DNA of 15,347 bases from Bacillota bacterium (GTDB lineage Bacteria; Bacillota; Clostridia; Lachnospirales; Lachnospiraceae): NCBI GenBank assembly GCA_023450835.1, contig JAEXGM010000095.1, forward strand, positions 1 to 15,347. The letters run 5' to 3'. The position numbers and the translations under genes were made by a program. The notes under the pieces are model-generated. The model saw only the letters and a list, made by a program, of their open reading frames with translations. It was not told where the DNA came from and searched no databases. Position 1 is the stretch's first letter, and each line of letters begins with the position of its first letter. Shown in pieces: positions 1 through 7,593 of this stretch.

Positions 1-37
1 AGCAGTACGCTAAGGGTTTAGGAGGATAGATTATAAT

Positions 38-1189
38 ATGGCAGATAAACGTGATTATTATGAAGTGCTGGGTGTGTCCAAAACTGCAGGTGATGATGAA
101 ATCAAGAAAGCTTACAGACAGCTTGCAAAGAAGTATCATCCTGATGCCAATCCGGGGGATAAAGAGGCAGAAATCAAATTCAAAGAAGCCTCAGAAGCAT
201 ATGCTGTTTTAAGTGATGCGGATAAGAGAAGGCAGTATGACCAGTTCGGACATTCTGCTTTTGACGGCGGTGCCGGCGGAGCTGGCGGATTTGATTTTAC
301 CAACATGGATATGAGCGATATCTTCGGAGATATTTTCGGAGATTTATTTGGCGGCGGCAGAAGCAGAAGAGCCAGCAATGGTCCGATGAAAGGGCCTAAT
401 GTCCGTGCCGGTGTAAGAATTACCTTTGAAGAGGCAGTAACCGGGACAGATAAGGAATTGGATGTGAATTTAAAAGAAGAATGTACTACCTGTAACGGAA
501 CCGGAGCAAAGCCCGGAACCAGTACGGAGACCTGCAAGAAATGCGGCGGCAAGGGTCAGGTGGTATATACACAGCAGTCACTCTTTGGCATGGTCCGTAA
601 CGTACAGACCTGTCCGGATTGCGGCGGAAGCGGAAAAGTAATAAAGGATAAATGTACTGTTTGCTATGGAAGCGGCTATATAACCAGAAAAAAGAAGATA
701 CAGGTGTCTATTCCTGCCGGCATTGATAACGGACAGAGTATTCGAATCAGAGAAAAGGGAGAACCGGGCACTAACGGCGGAGAACGCGGAGACCTTTTAG
801 TAGAAGTTACCGTATCACGTCACCCGATATTCCAGAGGCAGGAATATGACATCTTTTCAACGGCACCTATTTCCTATGCTAAGGCTACTTTGGGCGGAGA
901 TGTTAAGATCAGTACCGTGGATGGAGATGTATTGTATAATGTAAAGCCCGGAACACAGACAGATACCAAGGTAAGACTTCGTGGAAAAGGCGTTCCGACT
1001 CTGCGCAATAAGCAGGTCAGAGGCGATCACTATGTAACTCTCGTGGTGCAGGTTCCCACAAAGTTATCTGCGGAGCAGAAGGAACTGCTGCAGAAATTTG
1101 ACGAGGCAATGGAAGGCAAAGCAGAAGCTGAAAGCCATGAACCGGATAAGGAAAAAAGTAAGAGAAAGCTTTTCGGTAAAGATAAATAG
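38..1189 (+). CDS. dnaJ: Chaperone protein DnaJ (Hsp40)
   Basis: This is the cytosolic Hsp40 co-chaperone that delivers unfolded clients to DnaK and stimulates its ATPase. The 383-residue product has the full type I layout. The J domain at about residues 5-70 carries the HPD motif at 34-36. A Gly/Phe-rich linker with repeated DIFGD/DLFGG follows at about 75-110. The zinc-binding domain has four CxxCxGxG repeats starting near Cys149, Cys166, Cys192 and Cys206, and the C-terminal substrate-binding and dimerisation domains complete the protein. The length is normal for the family. The ATG follows an AGGAGGAT ribosome binding site at about 21-28. The last 20 or so residues form a charged Lys/Glu tail. 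In Firmicutes dnaJ follows dnaK in the hrcA-grpE-dnaK operon; that part would lie left of the window and cannot be seen. prmA follows after 47 bases. Confidence 0.98.
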   Translation: MADKRDYYEVLGVSKTAGDDEIKKAYRQLAKKYHPDANPGDKEAEIKFKEASEAYAVLSDADKRRQYDQFGHSAFDGGAGGAGGFDFTNMDMSDIFGDIFGDLFGGGRSRRASNGPMKGPNVRAGVRITFEEAVTGTDKELDVNLKEECTTCNGTGAKPGTSTETCKKCGGKGQVVYTQQSLFGMVRNVQTCPDCGGSGKVIKDKCTVCYGSGYITRKKKIQVSIPAGIDNGQSIRIREKGEPGTNGGERGDLLVEVTVSRHPIFQRQEYDIFSTAPISYAKATLGGDVKISTVDGDVLYNVKPGTQTDTKVRLRGKGVPTLRNKQVRGDHYVTLVVQVPTKLSAEQKELLQKFDEAMEGKAEAESHEPDKEKSKRKLFGKDK

Positions 1190-1236
1190 AGTTATGCGGT
1201 ATGAAATGGCATAAAGGAAAAGTCAGGAGATAAGGT

Positions 1237-2193
1237 ATGAAATGGGTAAAGCTTACGCTTAGGACCGTAACAGATGCAGTAGAGCTGATAAGTGACATGT
1301 TAATCGAATTAGGGATTGAAGGCATTGAAATCAAAGACAATGTGCCGATAACCGAAAGAGAAAAGAAAGAATTATTTATAGATATCCTTCCGGAACTTGA
1401 TACAGAGAACAAGGAGGCATTTATCAGCTTTTATCTGGATGAACAGGATAATACGGATGAGGTCATTCATTCTGTAAAAGAAGGACTGAAAGACCTGTCT
1501 CAGTTTGTAGACACGGGTTCCGGTGATATTGAAATCTCCGTAACCGAGGATACGGATTGGATTAACAACTGGAAAGCCTATTTCAAGCCTTTTCGTTTGG
1601 AAGATAACATTGTAATAAAGCCTACCTGGGAAGAGCTTACGGATAAAAAAGAAGGGGATATTGTTATTGAACTGGACCCCGGAACAGCTTTTGGAACCGG
1701 TGCCCATGAGACTACTAAACTTTGTATTCTGGCGCTTAAAAAATATTTGACGCCTGATATGGAAGTACTGGATGTAGGCAGCGGCAGCGGTATACTGTCT
1801 ATTATAGCGTCAAAGCTTGGTGCTAAGAGAGTTCTTGGTACTGACATTGACCCTCATGCTGTAGAAGCGTCCCGTGAAAATGTAGAGGTCAACAAACTGT
1901 CAGAAGAAAAGGTATCCTTTCTAAGCGGAGATATCATATCCGATGATACCTTGAAAGAAACAGTAGGCTTGGGGAAATACGATATAGCCGTAGCGAACAT
2001 TCTGGCGGATATCATCATTCCTCTGTCCGGAAAAATTGGTGTACACTTAAAACCCGGCGGACTTTTTATCAGTTCCGGCATTATCAATACCAAGAAGGAA
2101 CAGGTTCTGTCAGCTGTCATCTCCAATGGATTTGAAATATTGGCGGTAGAAGAAATGGGTGACTGGGTGTCTGTCATAGCCAAAAATAATTGA
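1237..2193 (+). CDS. prmA: Ribosomal protein L11 methyltransferase PrmA
   Basis: A SAM-dependent methyltransferase that trimethylates ribosomal protein L11. The 318-residue protein has an N-terminal L11-recognition region (about 1-120), the family stretch GTAFGTGAHETT just before the catalytic core, and a class I SAM-binding glycine loop LDVGSGSG with Asp179 at its start. The downstream NILADI motif (Asn254) stands in the usual motif IV position. The ATG has an upstream AGGAG at about 1223-1227. The position after dnaJ and before rsmE matches the B. subtilis dnaJ-yqeT-yqeU order, so the three are probably one transcript. Oddity: the 12 bases around the start codon occur a second time 36 bases upstream (see findings). 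Confidence 0.97.
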   Translation: MKWVKLTLRTVTDAVELISDMLIELGIEGIEIKDNVPITEREKKELFIDILPELDTENKEAFISFYLDEQDNTDEVIHSVKEGLKDLSQFVDTGSGDIEISVTEDTDWINNWKAYFKPFRLEDNIVIKPTWEELTDKKEGDIVIELDPGTAFGTGAHETTKLCILALKKYLTPDMEVLDVGSGSGILSIIASKLGAKRVLGTDIDPHAVEASRENVEVNKLSEEKVSFLSGDIISDDTLKETVGLGKYDIAVANILADIIIPLSGKIGVHLKPGGLFISSGIINTKKEQVLSAVISNGFEILAVEEMGDWVSVIAKNN

Positions 2194-2219
2194 GAAAAGA
2201 TAAGAAAGGTTAAGGCAGA

Positions 2220-2966
2220 ATGCACCGTTTTTATATAGAAAACAAGCAAGTACAAGATGGTACTATCCATCTTACGGGAGAAGATGTCAACCATATAAAG
2301 AATGTCCTTCGAATGAGAACCGGGGAAAAAGCAATTCTTTGCAATCAGGAAGGAAAAGACTATTACTGCAGCGTACTTGACATACGCAGTGATATAGTGA
2401 TATTCTCCATAGAAGAGGAAAAAATCAGTGATACCGAATTAAAGGGGAAAATCTTCCTCTTTCAAGGTCTGCCCAAAAAAGATAAAATGGAACTGATTAT
2501 ACAAAAGGCGGTAGAGCTTGGAGTATATGAAATTATTCCGGTAATGACAAGCAGGACCATTGTTAAGTTAGAAGATGCAAAAAAGGAACAGAAGAAACTG
2601 GAGAGATGGCAGGCCATATCCGTCAGTGCCGCAAAACAGTCAGGAAGAGGTATTATACCAAGGGTCACAGAAGTCTACAGCTTTAAAAAGGCCTTGGAAT
2701 ATGCAAAAATATTAGATAAGAAGTTGCTGCCCTATGAGAATGAAAAAGGAATTGCATTTACCCGGGAAGTAATTGATAAAATAAATCCGACAGATAGTAT
2801 CGGAGTATTCATCGGTCCTGAGGGAGGCTTTGAGGAAAAAGAAGTACAGGAAGCAAGTCAGCACGGCTTTGTTCCGGTTACCTTGGGAAAGAGAATTTTA
2901 AGGACTGAGACCGCCGGACTTACAGCCCTTTCTCTCTTAATGTTTAAGATGGAAAGTGAGATTTGA
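2220..2966 (+). CDS. rsmE: 16S rRNA (uracil1498-N3)-methyltransferase RsmE
   Basis: RsmE methylates N3 of U1498 in helix 44 of 16S rRNA using SAM. The 248-residue protein has a small N-terminal PUA-like RNA-binding domain (about 1-70, beginning MHRFYIE) and a C-terminal SPOUT (trefoil-knot) domain. The knot motifs are clear: LFQGLPKKDKMELIIQKAVELG at about 80-101, GPEGGF at 199-204, and LGKRILRTETA near the C-terminus. The length is typical. It starts 26 bases after prmA with an AAGG-type ribosome binding site, in the conserved dnaJ-prmA-rsmE order, so cotranscription is likely. Confidence 0.97.
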   Translation: MHRFYIENKQVQDGTIHLTGEDVNHIKNVLRMRTGEKAILCNQEGKDYYCSVLDIRSDIVIFSIEEEKISDTELKGKIFLFQGLPKKDKMELIIQKAVELGVYEIIPVMTSRTIVKLEDAKKEQKKLERWQAISVSAAKQSGRGIIPRVTEVYSFKKALEYAKILDKKLLPYENEKGIAFTREVIDKINPTDSIGVFIGPEGGFEEKEVQEASQHGFVPVTLGKRILRTETAGLTALSLLMFKMESEI

Positions 2967-3000
2967 GCAGAAAGCCTTGTCAGACGAAAAGAGGAAAGTC

Positions 3001-4161
3001 ATGGAGATATATTTAGATAATGCAGCGACTACAAGACCTTATGATTCCGTCAGGAGTATCATAGCTGAAACTCTGGAGCTGGAATACGGAAACCCTTCCT
3101 CCATGCATGGAATGGGTGTAAAAGCCGAAAGGTATGTGAAAGAAGCGGCAGAAGTTATAGCAAAGAATCTAAAGGCTGATACCAAGGAGATAATCTTTAC
3201 CTCCGGCGGAACAGAAAGCAATAATCTGGCCATTATAGGAACGGCGCTTGCACGAAAGAGAGCAGGTAACCATATCATTACAACAGTAATAGAGCATCCG
3301 TCGGTACATAATCCTTTGATATTCCTGGAGGAGAATGGCTACCGGGTAAGCTATATACCTGTAGATTCCCTGGGAAGAGTAAAGGAAGAGGAACTCCTTG
3401 ATGCAGTATGTGAAGATACCATACTGGTTTCTCTTATGTATGTCAATAATGAGGTAGGTGCGGTACAGCCTATCAGCGAATTAAGCCGTAAGATTAAGAG
3501 TAAGAATCCTTCTGTTTATATTCATGCAGATGCCATACAGGGCTTTGGAAAATACCGTATATATCCGGCAAGAGAGGGAATTGACCTTCTGTCTGCCAGC
3601 GGGCACAAGATTCACGGGCCAAAGGGCATAGGGTTTTTGTATGTAAACAGTAAGGTTAAGATAAAACCTCTGATGTTTGGAGGGGGACAGCAAAAAGGAA
3701 TGCGTTCCGGTACGGAAAATGTCCCGGGAATTGCAGGACTTGGACAAGCTGTGAAAGAAAGCTACACCGGTTTTGAGGATAGAATCAATAAGCTGTATGA
3801 AATAAAAGAGTATTTTATCTCTCTTCTTGGAGAAATAGAAGGTACTTATGTGAATTGTATCGGAGAGGACATCAGAAAAACCGCTCCTCATATTGTAAGT
3901 GTCAGCTTTGATGGAATTAAAAGCGAAGTACTGCTTCATGCTCTGGAGGATAAAGGAGTCTATGTTTCCGCAGGTTCAGCCTGTGCCTCCAACTACCCGG
4001 GACTCAGCGGAACTTTAAAAGCCGTAGGAATCCGCAAGGAACTTCTTGACTCTACCCTTCGGTTCAGCTTTTCTGCATTTACCACAAAGGATGAGATTGT
4101 ACAGGCAGTAGAAAGTTTAAAGCAGCTGGTTCCTGCTCTGCGCAGATACAGCAGGCGATAG
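3001..4161 (+). CDS. Cysteine desulfurase (NifS/IscS family, NifZ-like partner of ThiI)
   Basis: A PLP-dependent cysteine desulfurase that takes sulfur from L-cysteine to form an enzyme-bound persulfide. The protein opens with the family signature YLDNAATT. It has the PLP Schiff-base lysine in SGHKIHGPKG (Lys203) and the active-site cysteine in SAGSACASN (Cys328), placed as in the NifS/IscS branch. I chose the ATG at 3001, giving 386 residues, because GAGGAAAG sits six bases or so upstream and the family N-terminus begins at this methionine; a GTG at 2956 would add 15 residues overlapping rsmE and has no good ribosome binding site. thiI follows after 78 bases. In B. subtilis the desulfurase NifZ is encoded next to thiI and donates sulfur to ThiI. 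The same job is inferred here, although a more general Fe-S role is not excluded. Confidence 0.93.
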   Translation: MEIYLDNAATTRPYDSVRSIIAETLELEYGNPSSMHGMGVKAERYVKEAAEVIAKNLKADTKEIIFTSGGTESNNLAIIGTALARKRAGNHIITTVIEHPSVHNPLIFLEENGYRVSYIPVDSLGRVKEEELLDAVCEDTILVSLMYVNNEVGAVQPISELSRKIKSKNPSVYIHADAIQGFGKYRIYPAREGIDLLSASGHKIHGPKGIGFLYVNSKVKIKPLMFGGGQQKGMRSGTENVPGIAGLGQAVKESYTGFEDRINKLYEIKEYFISLLGEIEGTYVNCIGEDIRKTAPHIVSVSFDGIKSEVLLHALEDKGVYVSAGSACASNYPGLSGTLKAVGIRKELLDSTLRFSFSAFTTKDEIVQAVESLKQLVPALRRYSRR

Positions 4162-4239
4162 CCGGATAAATAGATGTAAAGCTTACAGGATATATGGAAG
4201 AACAAATATTAAATATAGATGTGAAAGAAAGAGGATGGC

Positions 4240-5415
4240 ATGTACAAAGCATTTTTGATAAAATATGCAGAGATAGGCATAAAGGGTAAGAACAGATATA
4301 TATTTGAAAATGCCTTAAGGGATCAGATAAAGAATGCACTGAAAGACCTTGGAAATTATCTGGTAACAAAGGAACAGGGAAGACTCTATATCGAATGCCC
4401 CGATGAGTATGACTATGATGAAACCGTGGAAGCTCTGAAGAGAGTTTTTGGAATAGCCTGGATATGTCCGGTCATGATAATAGATACCATAGACTGGGAG
4501 AAGCTTAAAACAGAAGTTGGAAATTATGTAGAGGAAAGATACCCTGACAGACATTTCACCTTTAAGATGGAGGCAAAACGTGCAGATAAGAGCTATCCCC
4601 TTACCACACCTGAGATGTGTATGGATATGGGCGGATATCTGCTGGACCGTTTTGAGGAACTGAAGGTAGATGTTCATAATCCTCAGGTTCGTATTATGGT
4701 GGAAGTCAGAACCCGTTCTTATGTGTATTCCGAAGTGATTGCAGGTCCTGGCGGCATGCCGGTAGGAACAAGCGGTAAAGCCATGCTTTTACTTTCCGGC
4801 GGAATAGACAGCCCTGTAGCCGGATACATGATATCCAAGAGAGGCGTTTCCATTGATGCGGTTTATTTTCATGCGCCTCCCTATACCAGTGAGCGCGCAA
4901 AACAGAAGGTCGTAGATCTGGCCAAGCTGATATCACGCTATACAGGCCCTATAAAGCTTCATGTAATTAATTTTACGGACATCCAGCTCTATATCTATGA
5001 GAAATGCCCTCATGAAGAGCTCACCATTATTATGAGACGTTATATGATGCGTATTGCACAGACCATTGCAGAGGAATCCGGCTGCCTTGGTTTAATAACA
5101 GGAGAGAGCATCGGTCAGGTTGCAAGCCAGACCCTTCACAGCCTGGCATCCACCAATGAAGTCTGCACTATGCCGGTATACCGTCCTTTAATTGCTTTTG
5201 ACAAGCAGGATATTGTGGCTATTTCCGAGAAGATCAACACTTATGAGACATCCATTCTGCCCTATGAAGACTGCTGTACTATCTTTGTTGCCAAGCACCC
5301 TGTAACAAAGCCTAATTTAAAGGTAATCCGTCATTCTGAAAGACTATTGGAAGAAAAAATTGAAGAGCTGACCAAAACTGCATTGGAAACAAAAGAAGAA
5401 ATTATGATTATGTAG
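4240..5415 (+). CDS. thiI: tRNA 4-thiouridine synthase ThiI
   Basis: ThiI adenylates U8 of tRNA and replaces its O4 with sulfur, giving s4U; in some bacteria it also serves thiazole synthesis. The 391-residue protein has a ferredoxin-like/THUMP tRNA-binding region (about 1-165) and a PP-loop pyrophosphatase domain with SGGIDS at 186-191. A LITGESIGQVASQT motif and a PYEDCC motif (Cys345-Cys346) follow. One of these cysteines is at about the position of the E. coli catalytic cysteine 344. There is no C-terminal rhodanese domain, as is usual for Firmicute ThiI, so sulfur probably comes directly from the desulfurase encoded just upstream. The ATG has GAGGATGG just before it. It is the last + strand gene before a convergent - strand gene. 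Confidence 0.96.
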   Translation: MYKAFLIKYAEIGIKGKNRYIFENALRDQIKNALKDLGNYLVTKEQGRLYIECPDEYDYDETVEALKRVFGIAWICPVMIIDTIDWEKLKTEVGNYVEERYPDRHFTFKMEAKRADKSYPLTTPEMCMDMGGYLLDRFEELKVDVHNPQVRIMVEVRTRSYVYSEVIAGPGGMPVGTSGKAMLLLSGGIDSPVAGYMISKRGVSIDAVYFHAPPYTSERAKQKVVDLAKLISRYTGPIKLHVINFTDIQLYIYEKCPHEELTIIMRRYMMRIAQTIAEESGCLGLITGESIGQVASQTLHSLASTNEVCTMPVYRPLIAFDKQDIVAISEKINTYETSILPYEDCCTIFVAKHPVTKPNLKVIRHSERLLEEKIEELTKTALETKEEIMIM

Positions 5416-5605
5416 TCTGGAAATGTGATAAGCATTATAATATATGATTAAATGTATCTTTAATAAAAGAAGATGAGAATCACTGGATTACGGATGAAGA
5501 TGACAAGAAATTACATCTGCCCGTAATACAGTGATATTGCCCGTCGCTCATCATATTGCTATTTAAAGAGACGGTGGAGGTAAAGCTTTAGAGTACAAAA
5601 AAAGA
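5416..5605 (+). other. Intergenic region with a long imperfect hairpin
   Basis: Between thiI and the terminator of the convergent HPr-like gene lies a strong inverted repeat. ATCACTG (5479-5485) pairs with CAGTGAT (5529-5535), and after one G/A mismatch ATTACGG (5487-5493) pairs with CCGTAAT (5521-5527). Inside, AGATG (5498-5502) pairs with CATCT (5514-5518). Outside, GATGAG (5472-5477) can pair with CTCATC (5547-5552). A TATAAT hexamer occurs at 5436-5441 without a convincing -35 box. No uridine run follows, so it is not a classical terminator on the + strand. It could be a small RNA, a 3' UTR stabilising structure of thiI, or a repeat element. No known RNA family was recognised. Confidence 0.6.
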
Positions 5606-5625
5606 GGATACAAATATGTATCCCC
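5594..5625 (-). terminator. Rho-independent terminator of the HPr-like gene
   Basis: Read on the - strand, GGATAC (5623-5618) and GTATCC (5611-5606) form a stem that can extend by two more pairs, with a six-base loop. It is followed directly by TCTTTTTTTG. It lies about 40 bases past the stop of the HPr-like gene. On the + strand no T-run follows, so it would not stop thiI transcription efficiently. Confidence 0.85.
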
Positions 5626-5662
5626 ATTAAGTAACCTTTGGTCTTTCGTTATCCAATTTGCA

Positions 5663-5896
5663 TTATTCAACGATGTAAGGGCTTAAGATACTAAGAATCT
5701 TTTCTACGCTCTCTTCGCTATGGATATTTAAATCAATGGGTTTGGATAAATCCAAACTGAAAATACCCATAATAGATTTAGCATCAATTACGTATCTTCC
5801 GGATACTAAATCAAAATCAGAATCAAACTTTGTTACATCATTTACAAAGGATTTAACCTTATCAATTGAATTAAGAGAGATTTTAACAGTTTTCAT
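5663..5896 (-). CDS. HPr-like (Crh-like) protein lacking the active-site histidine
   Basis: A 77-residue protein with the fold pattern and length of HPr, the small phosphocarrier of the sugar phosphotransferase system. The clearest match is AKSIMGIFSLDLSKPIDL (residues 39-56), which lines up with the HPr segment around the HPr-kinase serine (Ser46 in B. subtilis; Ser41 here). The N-terminal GLHARPA-type motif with the catalytic His15 is absent: residues 7-17 read SLNSIDKVKSF and the protein has no histidine before residue 59. It therefore should not carry phosphate from enzyme I. By analogy with B. subtilis Crh it might act only in regulation, but the match to that role is inference. AAGGAGG at about 5904-5910 gives a strong ribosome binding site. 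It is the only supported - strand gene, convergent with thiI and divergent from mtaB, with its own terminator. Confidence 0.85.
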   Translation of the reverse strand: MKTVKISLNSIDKVKSFVNDVTKFDSDFDLVSGRYVIDAKSIMGIFSLDLSKPIDLNIHSEESVEKILSILSPYIVE

Positions 5897-5999
5897 TGTA
5901 ACTCCTCCTTTATTATAGATTTTGCTGAGATAATGTTTTGTTTATTTCAGAGTCAGTACCTTATCACCAAATGTATCACTACTTCTGGGTTGATATTTT

Positions 6000-6043
6000 T
6001 ATCTGAGATAGGTTTTGTATATCTCTGAGATATTTAGTATCTC
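6000..6043. promoter_or_regulatory. Cluster of TGAGATA palindromes, candidate operator
   Basis: TATCTGAGATA (6000-6010) and ATATCTCTGAGATAT (6019-6033) are near-perfect and perfect palindromes centred at 6005 and 6026. They are 21 bases apart, about two helical turns. GAGATA (6027-6032) is also inverted against TATCTC (6038-6043). A further CTGAGATAA lies at 5925-5933. This looks like a cooperative dimer-binding operator controlling the HPr-like gene, mtaB or both. The binding protein is unknown. Confidence 0.45.
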
Positions 6044-6120
6044 ATTTACACATATATACTACAATTTCAGGTTTTAAAAGTCAATATACAAAGTAGATAA
6101 AAAAAAGCATGGACAAGGAC

Positions 6121-6210
6121 ACATTGCACGAAAGAACCGCTTGAATGGGGGTTTTGTGCCTGGTATGTCTGAAAACTCATACCATACGGAGCAGACCTAA
6201 AGGTTTTCTG
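6121..6210 (+). promoter_or_regulatory. Structured 5' leader of mtaB (candidate)
   Basis: Three consecutive inverted repeats precede mtaB. GCACGAAA (6126-6133) pairs with TTTTGTGC (6152-6159) with one G-U pair. TGGTATG (6161-6167) pairs exactly with CATACCA (6178-6184). CAGACC (6192-6197) pairs with GGT...CTG (6202-6210) with a small bulge. No T-box, SAM or other riboswitch signature was recognised, and there is no terminator T-run. It may be a cis-regulatory leader or an independent small RNA. Confidence 0.45.
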
Positions 6211-6237
6211 AAGCTCTGAGCAATAGAAGGGATATAG

Positions 6238-7593
6238 ATGGATATTCAGAACAATTGGAATTTTGATAATCGAACAGTAGCATTTCTCACATTGGGATGT
6301 AAAGTGAATTCTTATGAAACAGAAGGAATAAAGAAATTATTTGAAGAAGACGGTTTTCAGGTAGTGGAGTTCCATGACAGAGCGGATGTTTATGTCGTAA
6401 ATACCTGTACCGTTACGAATATAGCGGACCGTAAATCCCGCCAGATGCTGCATAAAGCAAGAAAAATGAATGAGAATGCCATTGTAATGGCGGTTGGCTG
6501 TTACGCTCAGGCGGCGGGAGAACAATTAAAAGAAGATGAAGCCATTGATATAGTGGTAGGAAATAACAGAAAAAAAGATATCATAGAAATATTAAAAGCC
6601 TATGTTAATGACAATACTATAGATAGCATCATTGATGTTTCGGTGCCTTTAGAGTTTGAAGAATTTGAAATTCTTGATATTTCGGAGAAAACGAGAGCCT
6701 ATATTAAGATTCAGGATGGCTGTAACCAGTTCTGCTCTTATTGCATCATACCCTATGCCAGGGGAAGAGTAAGAAGCAGAAAAGCAGAGTCAATTATGAA
6801 GGAAGCCGGGAATCTTGTGGAAAAAGGTTATAAAGAAGTAGTTCTTACCGGAATTCACCTTTCATCCTATGGAATCGATTTTGATAACAGTACTATCAGT
6901 GAAAATCACCACCTGCTTGAGCTGATAAAATGCCTTGACGGGCTGGAGGGACTGGAGAGAATAAGACTTGGATCACTGGAGCCGAGAATTATTACGGAAG
7001 ACTTTGTAAGAGGGCTTAGCGAACTTCGAACATTTTGCCCTCATTTTCATTTATCTTTGCAAAGCGGCTGTGATGCAACTTTAATGAGGATGAACCGCAA
7101 ATATACAACCCGGGATTATTATGAAAAATGCTGCCTGATTCGAAATTATTTCAAGAATCCGGCTATAACAACAGATGTTATCGTTGGTTTTCCGGGAGAA
7201 ACAGAAGAGGAGTTCCAACAGACAAAAGAATTTCTCAGGAAAATCAATTTTTCTCAAATGCACATTTTTAAATTTTCTCCCAGGAAAGGTACCAAAGCCG
7301 CTCTTATGACAGATCAGGTGAAAGAGGAGAAAAAATCGGAGCGCAGTAATATTCTGATTTCCCTGGCGGAAGAAATGTCAAATGAGTACAGAGCGCTTTT
7401 TATCGGGAACACAGAGAAACTTTTAGTAGAAGAAGAAATTGAAATAGACGGTATAAAGTATCAGGTCGGTCATAATGAAAGGTATTTGAAACTGGCAGTA
7501 AAAGCAGAAGAAAACCTTGCAAATAAAATACTTTTTATAACAGTGAAGGAAGTTCTTAACAAAGAAATGATGATTTGTGAAAGTATGGATTGA
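6238..7593 (+). CDS. mtaB: tRNA (t6A37) methylthiotransferase MtaB
   Basis: A radical-SAM enzyme that adds a methylthio group to t6A at position 37 of ANN-decoding tRNAs, giving ms2t6A. The 451-residue protein has the three methylthiotransferase domains. The N-terminal UPF0004 domain has cluster cysteines at 21 (LGCKVN), 57 (NTCTV) and 88 (VGCYA). The radical-SAM core has C162-x3-C166-x2-C169 in GCNQFCSYCIIPYARG. A C-terminal TRAM domain spans about 385-445. The LGCKVNxxET opening separates MtaB from MiaB and RimO. The ATG follows a GAAGGGATAT ribosome binding site. In B. subtilis mtaB (yqeV) follows rsmE directly; here it is detached and has its own long leader, so it may be controlled separately. 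Confidence 0.96.
   Translation: MDIQNNWNFDNRTVAFLTLGCKVNSYETEGIKKLFEEDGFQVVEFHDRADVYVVNTCTVTNIADRKSRQMLHKARKMNENAIVMAVGCYAQAAGEQLKEDEAIDIVVGNNRKKDIIEILKAYVNDNTIDSIIDVSVPLEFEEFEILDISEKTRAYIKIQDGCNQFCSYCIIPYARGRVRSRKAESIMKEAGNLVEKGYKEVVLTGIHLSSYGIDFDNSTISENHHLLELIKCLDGLEGLERIRLGSLEPRIITEDFVRGLSELRTFCPHFHLSLQSGCDATLMRMNRKYTTRDYYEKCCLIRNYFKNPAITTDVIVGFPGETEEEFQQTKEFLRKINFSQMHIFKFSPRKGTKAALMTDQVKEEKKSERSNILISLAEEMSNEYRALFIGNTEKLLVEEEIEIDGIKYQVGHNERYLKLAVKAEENLANKILFITVKEVLNKEMMICESMD

Larger units (their letters stand above)
5897..6237. other. Divergent intergenic region: TGAGATA palindromes plus hairpin-rich mtaB leader
   Basis: This 341-base gap separates the divergent HPr-like gene and mtaB. 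The left part (5925-6044) holds repeated TGAGATA/TATCTCA sequences arranged as palindromes. The middle is AT-rich and holds TATACT at 6055-6060, a possible -10 box for mtaB without a clear -35. The right part (6121-6210) holds three inverted repeats (separate entry). Two tiny ORFs (6109-6144 and 6145-6219) abut at TGAATG, but neither has a ribosome binding site that I trust. No gene is supported here. Confidence 0.7.

Noticed and set aside
136..552. 138-residue ORF on the - strand within dnaJ
   Set aside because: Antisense shadow of dnaJ; low-complexity Pro/Leu/Ser content mirrors the Gly-rich region and no ribosome binding site is seen.
2956..3000. GTG start for the cysteine desulfurase adding 15 residues
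   Set aside because: It overlaps rsmE, lacks a ribosome binding site, and the added residues are not part of the family N-terminus.
5736..5918. 60-residue + strand ORF opposite the HPr-like gene
   Set aside because: The - strand protein has family similarity, a strong ribosome binding site and a terminator; the + strand frame has none of these.
6110..6237. T-box, SRP RNA or 6S RNA before mtaB
   Set aside because: No T-box TGGNACC sequence or antiterminator, no SRP GGAAG/AGCAG tetraloop pairing, and no long closing stem of 6S RNA could be recognised.
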